64,000 nt of DNA, from assembly GCA_965243145.1 (NCBI GenBank), contig CBDEUB010000002.1, positions 1,674,001 to 1,738,000 of the forward strand, in the 5' to 3' direction. Shown here one piece after another: positions 51,281 to 59,312 of the stretch. This stretch comes from CBDBLK01 sp965243145 (lineage in GTDB: Bacteria > Bdellovibrionota > Bacteriovoracia > Bacteriovoracales > Bacteriovoracaceae). A program made the translations under genes and the position numbers. The stretch's first letter is position 1. Each line of letters starts with the position of its first letter. The notes beneath the pieces are model-generated. The model searched no databases, was not told the origin of the DNA, and saw only the letters and a list, made by a program, of their open reading frames with translations.

Positions 51281-51613
51281 TTGAAAAGGGTTGAATGGAG
51301 TAAAAAAGCACTGAAAACATTAAAGGATTTCCCCCGAATTATCAGGCAGGAGGTTGGTTTTCTTATTCGAGAACTTCAGATAGGTAAAAAATTAAGAATG
51401 CCATCATCTCGTCCAATGCCTATTATTGGTAAAAATTGTCATGAACTTAGAGTTAGGGGAACTGACGGTAGTTACAGGATTTTCTACTTTTTAAAAACAG
51501 GCAATAAGATTATTATTTTTCATGCTTTTAAAAAGAAAACCCAGAGGACTCCAAAAAAAGAGATAGAAACTGGTAAAAAAATATTATGGGGAATTTTAAA
51601 TGAAAAGGAATAA
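51281..51613 (+). CDS. HigB/RelE-type toxin
   Basis: A 110-residue basic protein of the phage Gp49-like/HigB toxin family, which cleave mRNA on the ribosome. I use the TTG at 51281, preceded by GGGAGA; the in-frame ATG at 51239 lies in the promoter and operator. Visible motifs are KRVEWSKKALKTLKDFP, CHELRVRGTDGSYRIFYF and a late IIIFHAFKKKTQ. It overlaps the antitoxin gene by 14 bases. Confidence 0.85.
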   Translation: MKRVEWSKKALKTLKDFPRIIRQEVGFLIRELQIGKKLRMPSSRPMPIIGKNCHELRVRGTDGSYRIFYFLKTGNKIIIFHAFKKKTQRTPKKEIETGKKILWGILNEKE

Positions 51614-51899
51614 AACAGTTGTTACTGAAACCTCAAGAGATTTGGCCCAAATTCTTGGACTTTCCGAGTCCGATGCAGTCGAGTGGGATGTTCGCCAAAG
51701 TTTAACCGAAAAGATCATTGACACATTTAAAACCAAGCGTTTGACCGTAACTGGCCTGGCAAAAGATTCAAGAACTTCAAGAGCAAGGATTACAAGAATC
51801 TTAAAAGGGGATACTTGGGGAATATCTCTCGATGTTCTTTTTCGTGTTTTAGGGGCCGTCGGACAAAGAGCAGAAATTCGTTATAAAAAAGTGGCCTAG
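51600..51899 (+). CDS. HigA/XRE-type antitoxin
   Basis: A 99-residue helix-turn-helix protein (RLTVTGLAKDSRTSRARITR, residues 43-62), encoded second in the operon as is usual for HigBA. It should neutralise the toxin and bind the GTACC/GGTAC palindrome upstream. The pair lies between DGR target 1 and mnmE and may stabilise this accessory patch. Confidence 0.85.
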   Translation: MKRNKTVVTETSRDLAQILGLSESDAVEWDVRQSLTEKIIDTFKTKRLTVTGLAKDSRTSRARITRILKGDTWGISLDVLFRVLGAVGQRAEIRYKKVA

Positions 51900-52004
51900 C
51901 AGATTAGGTTTTTGTATTTTTCGGATTACTCTGAAATAGTGTGCTAACGAGAGGGCCAATTTCATTTAGTGGAAAGAGGCCCCAAGTGGGATGGGCCTTA
52001 AATC

Positions 52005-53432
52005 ATGCATTACCTGAGAGACGATCCCATTATTGCGTTGAGTTCGGCGGCCGGGCGGGCGGCGATTGCCCTGTTGCGCTTGACTTCGCCGCGCCCGCTG
52101 GAACGGTTGAGAGAGGCCTTTTCTTTTCGCGGTGATTTTCGCCCCAGGGAGGCCATAACTTGCCGTTTGCTTCACGGTCAAGAAACCCTCGATCACATTG
52201 TCTTGACCTATTTCCCGGCACCTCACAGTTATACCGGGGAATTTGTTTTGGAACTTTCGGTTCACGGCAATCCGCTCAATGTGAATCGCATTTTGCGCTT
52301 TTTCCAAGACCACCACGGTTTGCGTTTGGCCATGCCGGGGGAATTTACTTATCGCGCGCTCAAACACGGCAAGTTATCCCTCTCCCAGGTCGAGGGCCTC
52401 GATCTTTTGCTCAATGCTCACAGCGAGTGGGGCCTGGCCAGCGGCCTGGAGGGCCTACAAGGCGAACTGCACCAACAATTTCTCTCATTGCGCAAAGCGT
52501 TTGTCGCTCTCAGGGCCTCACTGGAGTTGGCGATCGATTTTTCCGACGATGTTGGCGAGGAAAACGCCCGCCACCACTTCAATCAGTGCTTGGATTGTTT
52601 CGAGTCCCAAGTGCAGGTTTTGCATCGGCGTTGCCAGGGGGATTTGAGCGGTTTGCTGAATCCTTCGGTGGTTTTGTTGGGCAAGGCCAATGCCGGCAAA
52701 AGCACTCTATTCAACCAATGCCTAAATACTGGCCGCAGTTTGGTGAGCGATGAAGCGGGAACCACCCGGGACTATATCAGTGAATTTGTTTTTGTTGAGG
52801 GAACCCATTTTCGCCTGATCGACACCGCCGGATTGCGCGAGACGGATCGGGCCTTGGAAAAAGAGGGGATGAAAAGCGCCCTGGATTTGGCCAAAAAGGC
52901 CTTTTACATCCTCTTTGTGTGCAATCCTTTTCAAGAGGTGGAGGCCTCTCTGGCCCTTCCCGAACCCAAAATTGACGGAATTGTCTTTACCCACGCCGAT
53001 TGCGACGGGTTTCGGGAGCGTCTCAAAACGGTCAAAATTCCAATGAATTTAGATATTTATATCAGTGCTGCCCCCATGGGGGCAGAGGCCGTTGGTTCTA
53101 TAGGGGCAAAAATTCTGCGGGAACTCAAAAGTGCCCCTATAGAACCACTACAAAGGGCCATGGAGGTTCAGTCTTTGTGGGGCAATTTGAACAAAATTTA
53201 TCAAGAAAAGGCCGCCCAACGCCCTTTGACTTCCATGAGGCAAGAGCGAAAAATAAAAGAAATATTCCATAAGTTATTGAAATTTAAAGATATATCAGGA
53301 AAAACCGACGATATTGCTATAATTTTTAGCGAACTCGATTTACTAGCGCGGGATGTAGATGAATTGGTGGGAATTGTAAATCCAGACGACATTTTAAAAG
53401 AAATATTTTCCAATTTTTGTATTGGAAAATAA
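52005..53432 (+). CDS. mnmE: tRNA modification GTPase MnmE
   Basis: MnmE works with MnmG to modify the wobble uridine of several tRNAs. The 475-residue protein has the folate-binding N-terminal domain (PHSYTGEFVLELSVHGN), a helical domain and a GTPase domain with Walker A GKANAGKS at about 226-233 and DTAGLRET. The C-terminus is FCIGK with the essential Cys. The G4 motif, normally NKxD, reads THAD here. Its stop is in the left duplication of MITE copy 2. Confidence 0.96.
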   Translation: MHYLRDDPIIALSSAAGRAAIALLRLTSPRPLERLREAFSFRGDFRPREAITCRLLHGQETLDHIVLTYFPAPHSYTGEFVLELSVHGNPLNVNRILRFFQDHHGLRLAMPGEFTYRALKHGKLSLSQVEGLDLLLNAHSEWGLASGLEGLQGELHQQFLSLRKAFVALRASLELAIDFSDDVGEENARHHFNQCLDCFESQVQVLHRRCQGDLSGLLNPSVVLLGKANAGKSTLFNQCLNTGRSLVSDEAGTTRDYISEFVFVEGTHFRLIDTAGLRETDRALEKEGMKSALDLAKKAFYILFVCNPFQEVEASLALPEPKIDGIVFTHADCDGFRERLKTVKIPMNLDIYISAAPMGAEAVGSIGAKILRELKSAPIEPLQRAMEVQSLWGNLNKIYQEKAAQRPLTSMRQERKIKEIFHKLLKFKDISGKTDDIAIIFSELDLLARDVDELVGIVNPDDILKEIFSNFCIGK

Positions 53433-53435
53433 ATG

Positions 53436-53605
53436 GTAATTACTCACACCCCAATAAAAAATTGTGGCAATAGCACTGTAAGTGCTCACAATTTAGGTCA
53501 GATTGGGATGAAGTGAGACGGAGCGACTGAGGCGTACTCAGAAGTACGCCGCAGGGAGTGACGGCGAAACTGAGTCACAAGATGGCCTGAAGTGTGAGCA
53601 GTTAC
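53436..53605. mobile_element. MITE-like structured element, copy 2 (170 bp)
   Basis: The ends are GTAATTACTCACA and TGTGAGCAGTTAC. An exact 8-bp repeat AATAAATG flanks it (53428-53435, 53606-53613). The inner stem GGCGTACT (53531-53538) / AGTACGCC (53543-53550) is perfect. AAATTGTG (53459-53466) and AGCACT (53472-53477) can pair with AGTGCTCACAATTT (53481-53494), while the latter can also pair with the 3' end of the element. It separates mnmE from mnmG. Confidence 0.88.
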
Positions 53606-53611
53606 AATAAA

Positions 53612-53627
53612 TGTTCCATGTGGAACA
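53612..53627. promoter_or_regulatory. parS-like centromere site 1
   Basis: TGTTCCATGTGGAACA, one base from the parS form TGTTCCACGTGGAACA, lies just before the mnmG coding region and 3.5 kb from parAB. Bound by ParB, such sites direct origin segregation. Confidence 0.78.
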
Positions 53628-53635
53628 TTGAAAAA

Positions 53636-55429
53636 ATGATGAATGGGGAAATTTTCGATATTTTCGTGGTGGGCGGAGGCCACGCTGGCCTGGAGGCGGC
53701 GTGGATGGGCCAGCAATTTGGGTTTAAAGTGGGGATGGGAACCCTTCCAGGTGTTCCCCTGGCCTCAACTCCCTGCAATCCGGCCATCGGTGGAGTCGGC
53801 AAAGGCCAAGTGGTCAGAGAAATTGATGCCCTCGGCGGATTGATGGGCCGAATCGCCGATTTGGCCGGGGTTCAATACCGGACTCTCAATTTGAGCAAGG
53901 GCCATGCCGTGCGCTCTACAAGGGTGCAAGTGGACAAAGACCTTTATTCCCAGAAGGCCGAGGGCCTGATCGCTCAATCTTCCATCAAAGTGATCCGCCG
54001 GCGGGTTTCTCGAATCACTGGCCATGGTGCGGGTGAGGGATTTCAAATTGACTTTAAGGATGGGCCAGGGATTCGGACGCGAAAACTGATCGTCACGGCG
54101 GGGACATTTCTCGGCGGCGTTTTGCACACGGGAGAAGAACAAATGGCGGGGGGAAGATTGGGGGCCAGGGCCAGCATTCCCCTCAAAGGCCTTTTTTCCC
54201 AGCTTTCTTTTGCCTCCAGGCGCTTTAAAACGGGCACTCCGGCCAGACTCAACAAGCACTCCATCAATTATTCCGCCATGGCCATTCAAAAAAGTGATCC
54301 CCAGTCCGCCAATTTTCACTTTGGCCATTCCATTTTTGAGAGATGCATCCCCCAACTCTCTTGCCATATCACCCGCATTGGCCCCGAGGCCTTGGCCATA
54401 ATTAGGGCCAATAAGGAGCGATCTCCGGTTTTTAACGGGCAAATCACCGGAATTGGGCCGCGCTATTGCCCGTCTATTGAAGATAAGGCCTTTCGCTACC
54501 CGGATCGGGACTCCCACCAGGTCTTTATTGAACCCGAGGGACACGAAGCGGAGACGGTTTATCCCAACGGATTGTCCACCAGTTTGCCCAAAATCGTGCA
54601 AGAAAAGTTTTATAGGGCCATCACAGGCCTGGAAAATTGCCAATTTGAGGCCTATGGCCACGCAGTCGAGTACGATGTGGTGGATACTTTGCAACTTTCC
54701 CGCGCGTTAGAGCATCGTGGTTGGCCAGGACTGTATTTTGCGGGCCAACTTAACGGAACCAGCGGCTATGAAGAGGCGGCCGGACAGGGATTGGTGGCCG
54801 GAGTCAACGCCGCTTTTGCCCTTTTGGGGCGTTCGCCTTTTATTTTAGATCGCAAAGATTCCTATATCGGGGTTATGATCGAGGATTTGGTGACTCAAGC
54901 GCGGGATGAACCCTACCGCCTTTTCACCTCCAGGGCGGAAAACCGCCTTTTGATCAGGGAAGACAACAGTATTCAAAGAATGTGGCCCTATCGCCGGTTG
55001 ATGGGCCTAAAAAATGGGATCGATCAATTCCAAGAGGCCTTTTTGGAGGAAATTGGCCAGCTTGAGGGCCTGATTGAACGCCATTCGTCTTTGAAAGCGC
55101 AAATAAAAAGCGCGGATGGAGGCCCTGTCGAATGTTTGGAGCGGGAACTCAAGGCCATGGGGGCCTCTTTTGGCCATTGTGCTGTCCAAACTGTGGCCAT
55201 TTCCGCCAAATATGAGGGCTATATCCAGCGTTTACAGAGGGAAAATGAAAAAATTTCCAAATATGCCGCCAAAAAAATCCGTTGGGAGTCTCTGGCCAAC
55301 TCCCCCAATATTTGCCACGAGTGCCGCCAGAGAATTGAGCAAGTTCGGCCAGAAACCTTTGGCCAACTCCAAAAAATGCCGGGGATTCGGCCCGCTACAC
55401 TGGCCTATGTGGCCGGGGGCCTAGTTTGA
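53636..55429 (+). CDS. mnmG: tRNA uridine-5-carboxymethylaminomethyl modification enzyme MnmG
   Basis: MnmG is the FAD partner of MnmE. The 597-residue protein has the N-terminal FAD motif FDIFVVGGGHAGLEAAWMG, the signatures GVPLASTPCNPAIGGVGKG and FAGQLNGTSGYEEAAGQG, and the C-terminal helical domain. I chose the ATG at 53636 (or 53639) because the family begins just before FDxxVVGGG; a start at 53618 lies inside the parS-like site. MITE copy 2 lies directly upstream. Confidence 0.95.
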   Translation: MMNGEIFDIFVVGGGHAGLEAAWMGQQFGFKVGMGTLPGVPLASTPCNPAIGGVGKGQVVREIDALGGLMGRIADLAGVQYRTLNLSKGHAVRSTRVQVDKDLYSQKAEGLIAQSSIKVIRRRVSRITGHGAGEGFQIDFKDGPGIRTRKLIVTAGTFLGGVLHTGEEQMAGGRLGARASIPLKGLFSQLSFASRRFKTGTPARLNKHSINYSAMAIQKSDPQSANFHFGHSIFERCIPQLSCHITRIGPEALAIIRANKERSPVFNGQITGIGPRYCPSIEDKAFRYPDRDSHQVFIEPEGHEAETVYPNGLSTSLPKIVQEKFYRAITGLENCQFEAYGHAVEYDVVDTLQLSRALEHRGWPGLYFAGQLNGTSGYEEAAGQGLVAGVNAAFALLGRSPFILDRKDSYIGVMIEDLVTQARDEPYRLFTSRAENRLLIREDNSIQRMWPYRRLMGLKNGIDQFQEAFLEEIGQLEGLIERHSSLKAQIKSADGGPVECLERELKAMGASFGHCAVQTVAISAKYEGYIQRLQRENEKISKYAAKKIRWESLANSPNICHECRQRIEQVRPETFGQLQKMPGIRPATLAYVAGGLV

Positions 55430-56085
55430 TGCGGGAATTTTCTCGCCAATACCTCAAAATCATCAAAACCGACTTTGCGGGACTCAACCTGACTAAAATT
55501 TTGCAGGAAGAGGATTTTTACCAAAAGCAAATTGCCGACAGTTTGTTGCCACTGGAGGCCTGGCCAGAACTTGAGGCCAAAGTGGTCAAAACTGGCCTTC
55601 TCGTCGATATAGGATTTGGCGGAGGGTTTCCCATTCTCCCCCTGGCCAAGAAATGGCCCCAAGTGCGTTTTCTAGGCCTCGAGGCCAGGGCCAAAAAAGT
55701 TGAAGCGGTCGAGAGCATTGCACGGCAATTGGGCCTTTCCAATGTGGCCCTCGTCCATCGGCGGTTTGAAGAAGTCATCTTTGATCGGGAGTGTGTGGCC
55801 ACTTTTAGGGCCGTGGGTGAAATTGAGCAATGCTTGGCAAAAATGAACTTGGCCGCTCCGGTGAGGGCACTCTTTTACAAGGGGCCAAAATTTGATCAAC
55901 TCGAAGGGGCCAAGGCATCCCTCCACGGGTTTGATCTTGAGCACAAATTTTGTGCCGAGCTTTCAGGAACTCATGGAAGGGTTTTTTTGCTTTATCGAAG
56001 TGAAGCAAAAAATGTTCCATGTGGAACTGCGGCCAGCAAAAAAAACCTTGCCAACCTCACCCAACTCGTCCGACAATTTTTTTAA
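55429..56085 (+). CDS. rsmG: 16S rRNA (guanine-N7)-methyltransferase RsmG
   Basis: RsmG methylates G527 of 16S rRNA. The 218-residue protein starts at ATG 55429, overlapping the mnmG stop as TGATG. The SAM site is LVDIGFGGGFPILPLA, followed by FLGLEARAKKVEAVE. A second parS-like sequence lies in the 3' part of this gene (56013-56028). The order mnmE-mnmG-rsmG-parA-parB is the classical origin-proximal block. Confidence 0.94.
   Translation: MREFSRQYLKIIKTDFAGLNLTKILQEEDFYQKQIADSLLPLEAWPELEAKVVKTGLLVDIGFGGGFPILPLAKKWPQVRFLGLEARAKKVEAVESIARQLGLSNVALVHRRFEEVIFDRECVATFRAVGEIEQCLAKMNLAAPVRALFYKGPKFDQLEGAKASLHGFDLEHKFCAELSGTHGRVFLLYRSEAKNVPCGTAASKKNLANLTQLVRQFF
56013..56028. promoter_or_regulatory. 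parS-like centromere site 2, inside rsmG
   Basis: TGTTCCATGTGGAACT matches site 1 in 15 of 16 bases, including the off-consensus central T. It lies within the rsmG reading frame, 80 bases before parA. Confidence 0.75.
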
Positions 56086-56106
56086 GAGGGTTGCAAGGAG
56101 TGCTAA

Positions 56107-57084
56107 ATGTCTAAAATTATTGCTATTGCCAATCAGAAAGGGGGGGTTGGGAAAACCACCACAGCGATCAATTTGGCCTCGTGCTTAGCAGTTGCAGAAA
56201 AGAAGACTCTTTTGGTCGACTTAGACCCGCAAGGCAATGCTTCCGTGGGTTCGGGCCTGGATAAAACGGAATTTGAAAAGGCGAATATTTATCACGCCCT
56301 GATCGGCAAGGTGTTATTGCATGAAGTCATTAAACACACCGAATTGTCTTATTTTGATGTGGCCCCTGCGGATCAAAATCTCATCGGTGCCGAGATTGAA
56401 TTGGTTTCCGAATTTGCCCGTGAACAAAAGCTAAAAAATGCTTTGGCGACTGTCAAAGACAAGTACGACTACATTTTGATCGACTGTCTGCCCTCACTCA
56501 ATATTTTGGCGGTCAACGCTCTGACCGCTGCCCATGCGGTGATCGTTCCCCTGCAAACCGAATACTACGCCATGGAGGGCCTGGCCCAACTGATGAATAC
56601 CATTAAGTTGATCAAAAATTCCCTCAATCCTTCTCTGTCCCTCGAAGGGATTTTGTTGACCATGTTTGATGCGCGCACCAGTTTGCACAAGCAAGTGGCC
56701 GAAGAAGTGCGCCAGCACTTTGGAGACAAGGTTTTCAAATCGGTCATCCCCAGAAATGTCAAATTGTCGGAGAGTCCCAGCTTTGGCCGGCCGATCATTC
56801 TCTACGATGTGGAATCGCGGGGCAGTGAGGCCTATTTTTCCCTGGCCAAAGAAATCATTTTTAGGGAAAAGGAAGGGGCCGAAGAGGCCAAAGGGGAAGA
56901 AAAACCGCTTCCGTTGGAGGAACCACTGAGAGAGCGGCGGGAAAATTGTGGTGAGAAACAGACTGCAACCGAGGAACCCCACTGGGTGGAGTGGGATTTT
57001 AAAGAGGTTTCCATGCCGCCGGAACACTTACGGATTCACGAGGGAAATCGGGAGAGTGATAACCGGGGCAGCGAAAATTCTTGA
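56107..57084 (+). CDS. parA: chromosome partitioning ATPase ParA
   Basis: ParA moves ParB-bound origins during segregation. The 325-residue protein has the deviant Walker A QKGGVGKTTTAINLAS (about residues 10-25), DLDPQGNASVGSG and DYILIDCLPSL. Usual ParA ends near residue 260; here about 65 extra residues follow, rich in Glu, Arg and Lys and without a visible fold. It ends ten bases before parB. Confidence 0.95.
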   Translation: MSKIIAIANQKGGVGKTTTAINLASCLAVAEKKTLLVDLDPQGNASVGSGLDKTEFEKANIYHALIGKVLLHEVIKHTELSYFDVAPADQNLIGAEIELVSEFAREQKLKNALATVKDKYDYILIDCLPSLNILAVNALTAAHAVIVPLQTEYYAMEGLAQLMNTIKLIKNSLNPSLSLEGILLTMFDARTSLHKQVAEEVRQHFGDKVFKSVIPRNVKLSESPSFGRPIILYDVESRGSEAYFSLAKEIIFREKEGAEEAKGEEKPLPLEEPLRERRENCGEKQTATEEPHWVEWDFKEVSMPPEHLRIHEGNRESDNRGSENS

Positions 57085-57094
57085 GAGGTAGAAC

Positions 57095-58015
57095 ATGGCC
57101 AAAAAAGCGGCACTGGGCAGAGGCATTGCTTCGCTCATTAACGAAACTCCCAATCAATTACTCAGAGACAAACTGAACCAATCCCCTGGCCAACAGGCGG
57201 CCAAAGATGATCTGGCCGCCAGGGAACATGGCCCTCTCATGGTCGATGTCCATTCTATTAGGATTAATCCCAACCAGCCTCGAAAAATCTTTAAGGAAAA
57301 AGAACTTAGGGAATTGTCCGCTTCGGTTAAGGAAAATGGCATCATTCAACCTTTGATCGTTGCCAAGGCCGAAGAGGGATTTGACTTGATTGCCGGAGAG
57401 CGCCGCTTGAGGGCGGCAAAAATGGCGGCCATAGAAAAAGTTCCCGTCATCATTACGAGGGGAACGGGCCAGGACAAAATCGTCATGGCGATTATTGAAA
57501 ATGTCCAACGCAGCGACCTCAATTGTGTTGAGGAGGCCCTGGCCTACTACCAGCTTTTGAATGATTACCATCTCACCCAGGAGGAAGTGGCCAAAAGGTT
57601 GGGTAAGGAGCGTTCCACGATTGCCAACTTCTTGCGCCTGCTCAAACTCCCCCGCGAAGTAGTCGAACTTTTGCAAAGGGAGCAATTGAGTTTTGGTCAC
57701 GGAAAAGTTTTGGCCGGAGAGAAAGACCGGGATCGCGCGGTTCAACTGGCCCAAAAGGCGGCGGCAGAACAGTTATCGGTGCGCGAACTGGAGAAACTTC
57801 TCAAGCGCAGGGCCTCATCGGAGAGGCCCACAACTCCTGGCGAAGGGGCCTTGCCCTCCCCACTCATTGAACAATTGAAATCGACCCTGGAAGAGAGAAC
57901 GGGTTATCACTTTGTCATCAAGGCCAATCCTAAAGGTGCGGGGGAGGTACGAATTAAATTCAACGACAAGGCCGAATTTAACAATATTTACGAGTATCTT
58001 CTCAAGGGCCAATGA
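57095..58015 (+). CDS. parB: chromosome partitioning protein ParB
   Basis: ParB is a CTP-dependent clamp that loads at parS. The 306-residue protein has the N-terminal CTPase domain (NPNQPRKIF, GERRLRAAKMA, ENVQRSDLN), a helix-turn-helix (LTQEEVAKRLGKERSTIANFLRL split over residues 167-189) and a C-terminal dimerisation domain. Before insertion of MITE copy 3, its TGA overlapped the start codon of the bactofilin gene as ATGA. Confidence 0.96.
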   Translation: MAKKAALGRGIASLINETPNQLLRDKLNQSPGQQAAKDDLAAREHGPLMVDVHSIRINPNQPRKIFKEKELRELSASVKENGIIQPLIVAKAEEGFDLIAGERRLRAAKMAAIEKVPVIITRGTGQDKIVMAIIENVQRSDLNCVEEALAYYQLLNDYHLTQEEVAKRLGKERSTIANFLRLLKLPREVVELLQREQLSFGHGKVLAGEKDRDRAVQLAQKAAAEQLSVRELEKLLKRRASSERPTTPGEGALPSPLIEQLKSTLEERTGYHFVIKANPKGAGEVRIKFNDKAEFNNIYEYLLKGQ

Positions 58016-58019
58016 AAAG

Positions 58020-58191
58020 CAATGATTCACACTAAAATGAGAAAGGATATGATAAAAGTTAAGTTAAGTGCTTACAATTTAGGTCAGATTGGGGTGAAGC
58101 GAGACAGAGCGACTGAGGTGTGCTATAAGCACGCCGCAGGGAGTGATGGCAAAGCTGAACCACAAGATGGCCTGAAGTGTGAGCAGTTAAG
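58020..58191. mobile_element. MITE-like structured element, copy 3 (172 bp)
   Basis: It is flanked by an exact 8-bp repeat ATGAAAAG (58012-58019, 58192-58199). The left end (CAATGATTCACAC) is decayed compared with copies 1 and 2, and the upstream hairpin partner is missing. The central stem GGTGTGCT (58117-58124) / AGCACGCC (58128-58135) is kept through compensatory change relative to copy 2. It separates parB from bactofilin. Confidence 0.82.
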
Positions 58192-58530
58192 ATGAAAAGT
58201 CAAAAGGGCGAAATCTCCGCCATCATTGAGGAAGGCTGCAAATTTGAGGGGAATCTTTCCTTTAGCGGAGTGGCCAGAATCGCCGGCGTGGTCAATGGCA
58301 GTGTGTTTTCCAACGACACCGTGGTCGTCTCTGAGGGGGCGGTAGTCAATGCCGACATTCACGCCAACATTATTCTCATTTCCGGCACAGTTAAGGGCAA
58401 TATCAAGGCCTCTGGCCGGGTGGAAATTATCAAACCGGCGCGCTTTGAGGGAACCATCACCACTCCGAGTCTCGTGGTAGAAGAAGGAGTGATTTTTCAC
58501 GGAACCACCAAAATGCGAGAGAAGCGGTAA
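58192..58530 (+). CDS. bactofilin cytoskeletal protein
   Basis: Bactofilins polymerise into cytoskeletal filaments and often help position ParAB-origin complexes or shape the cell. The 112-residue protein is a right-handed beta-helix with repeats such as CKFEGNLSFSGVARIAGVVNG and GTVKGNIKASGRVEII, plus short charged ends. Its ATG lies in the right duplication of MITE copy 3. Association with parAB supports a link to segregation, which is inference. Confidence 0.88.
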   Translation: MKSQKGEISAIIEEGCKFEGNLSFSGVARIAGVVNGSVFSNDTVVVSEGAVVNADIHANIILISGTVKGNIKASGRVEIIKPARFEGTITTPSLVVEEGVIFHGTTKMREKR

Positions 58531-58534
58531 GAGG

Positions 58535-59113
58535 CTAAAAAACGGCCGGCCTAAAATTTTTGGGATTGGTGATGCTGGCGCTGCTGCCGGTGGCGCGGAT
58601 GACGAAGAGTCCCTTTTTCATGGCGTTGCGATCGGCCCCTCGATTGGCCTTGAGGTAGGCCATGGCACCGTAAACCCTTTTGTTTTTGTACTCGGGAAAA
58701 ACTTTTTTAAAGACTTCTAGTTTTTTGACGAATTTATCGACATCTCTAAGATTCAAGGTGGTTTTGACTTCAACCACTACGACTTCTTTGCCATTGGTGG
58801 CGATAATGTCGTATTCGTATTGTTTGCCGTTAAAGTTTTTTTCCGTCTCTTTGGCGGTACCCTCGACCTCAATACCCTTTTGCTTGAGAAGCGGAATGAG
58901 ATCACCTTTAACCAGAGACTCCATCAATTTGCCCCATTGGTCGCCAAAGAGACGGTCGAGATAATCAATGCGCTTTTTATTTTCCCTGGCCCAGGCCTGA
59001 AGTTCCCTTTTCGTCTCCTGACGATCTTTTTCTATTGTGTTGGCCAAATCCTTGATGGCCCGTTGAGCGGCGCGCATTTCTTTGGAAAGTTGATCGACGG
59101 TTTTTTTAGTCAT
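58535..59113 (-). CDS. coiled-coil protein with PD-(D/E)XK-nuclease-like domain
   Basis: 192 residues: an N-terminal coiled-coil (about 1-55, MTKKTVDQLSKEMRAAQRAI ...) and a C-terminal domain with YEYDIIATNGKEVVVVEVKTT, the D...ExK pattern of restriction-like nucleases, as in the DUF3782-type family. Function unknown; such proteins are common in accessory DNA. It is convergent with bactofilin, five bases away. Confidence 0.72.
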   Translation of the reverse strand: MTKKTVDQLSKEMRAAQRAIKDLANTIEKDRQETKRELQAWARENKKRIDYLDRLFGDQWGKLMESLVKGDLIPLLKQKGIEVEGTAKETEKNFNGKQYEYDIIATNGKEVVVVEVKTTLNLRDVDKFVKKLEVFKKVFPEYKNKRVYGAMAYLKANRGADRNAMKKGLFVIRATGSSASITNPKNFRPAVF

Positions 59114-59280
59114 ATGGGCCTTTTTAACAAAAATTGTCCATCTCCGTCAACATTGTGAAATCATTGAAATAACGGGTTTTTTGACTTGCCTGACTCCCTG
59201 AGTCGGTAAAATTTACCCGATGGGGGAGAAATTTCTGGCAATGAGTGTTGAACTAGGGTATTTTGAGGCATCAACAATAC

Positions 59281-59296
59281 GGGGCAAGATTGCCCC
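59281..59296 (+). promoter_or_regulatory. hairpin upstream of the DGR target 2 Shine-Dalgarno
   Basis: GGGGCA-AGAT-TGCCCC forms a perfect 6-bp stem, five bases before GGGAGG at 59301. It may regulate expression of the variable protein. Confidence 0.5.
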
Positions 59297-59312
59297 AAAA
59301 GGGAGGTTTCCG

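Noticed and set aside
53765..54694. Open frame antisense to mnmG (309 codons)
   Set aside because: Shadow of mnmG, for the same reasons.
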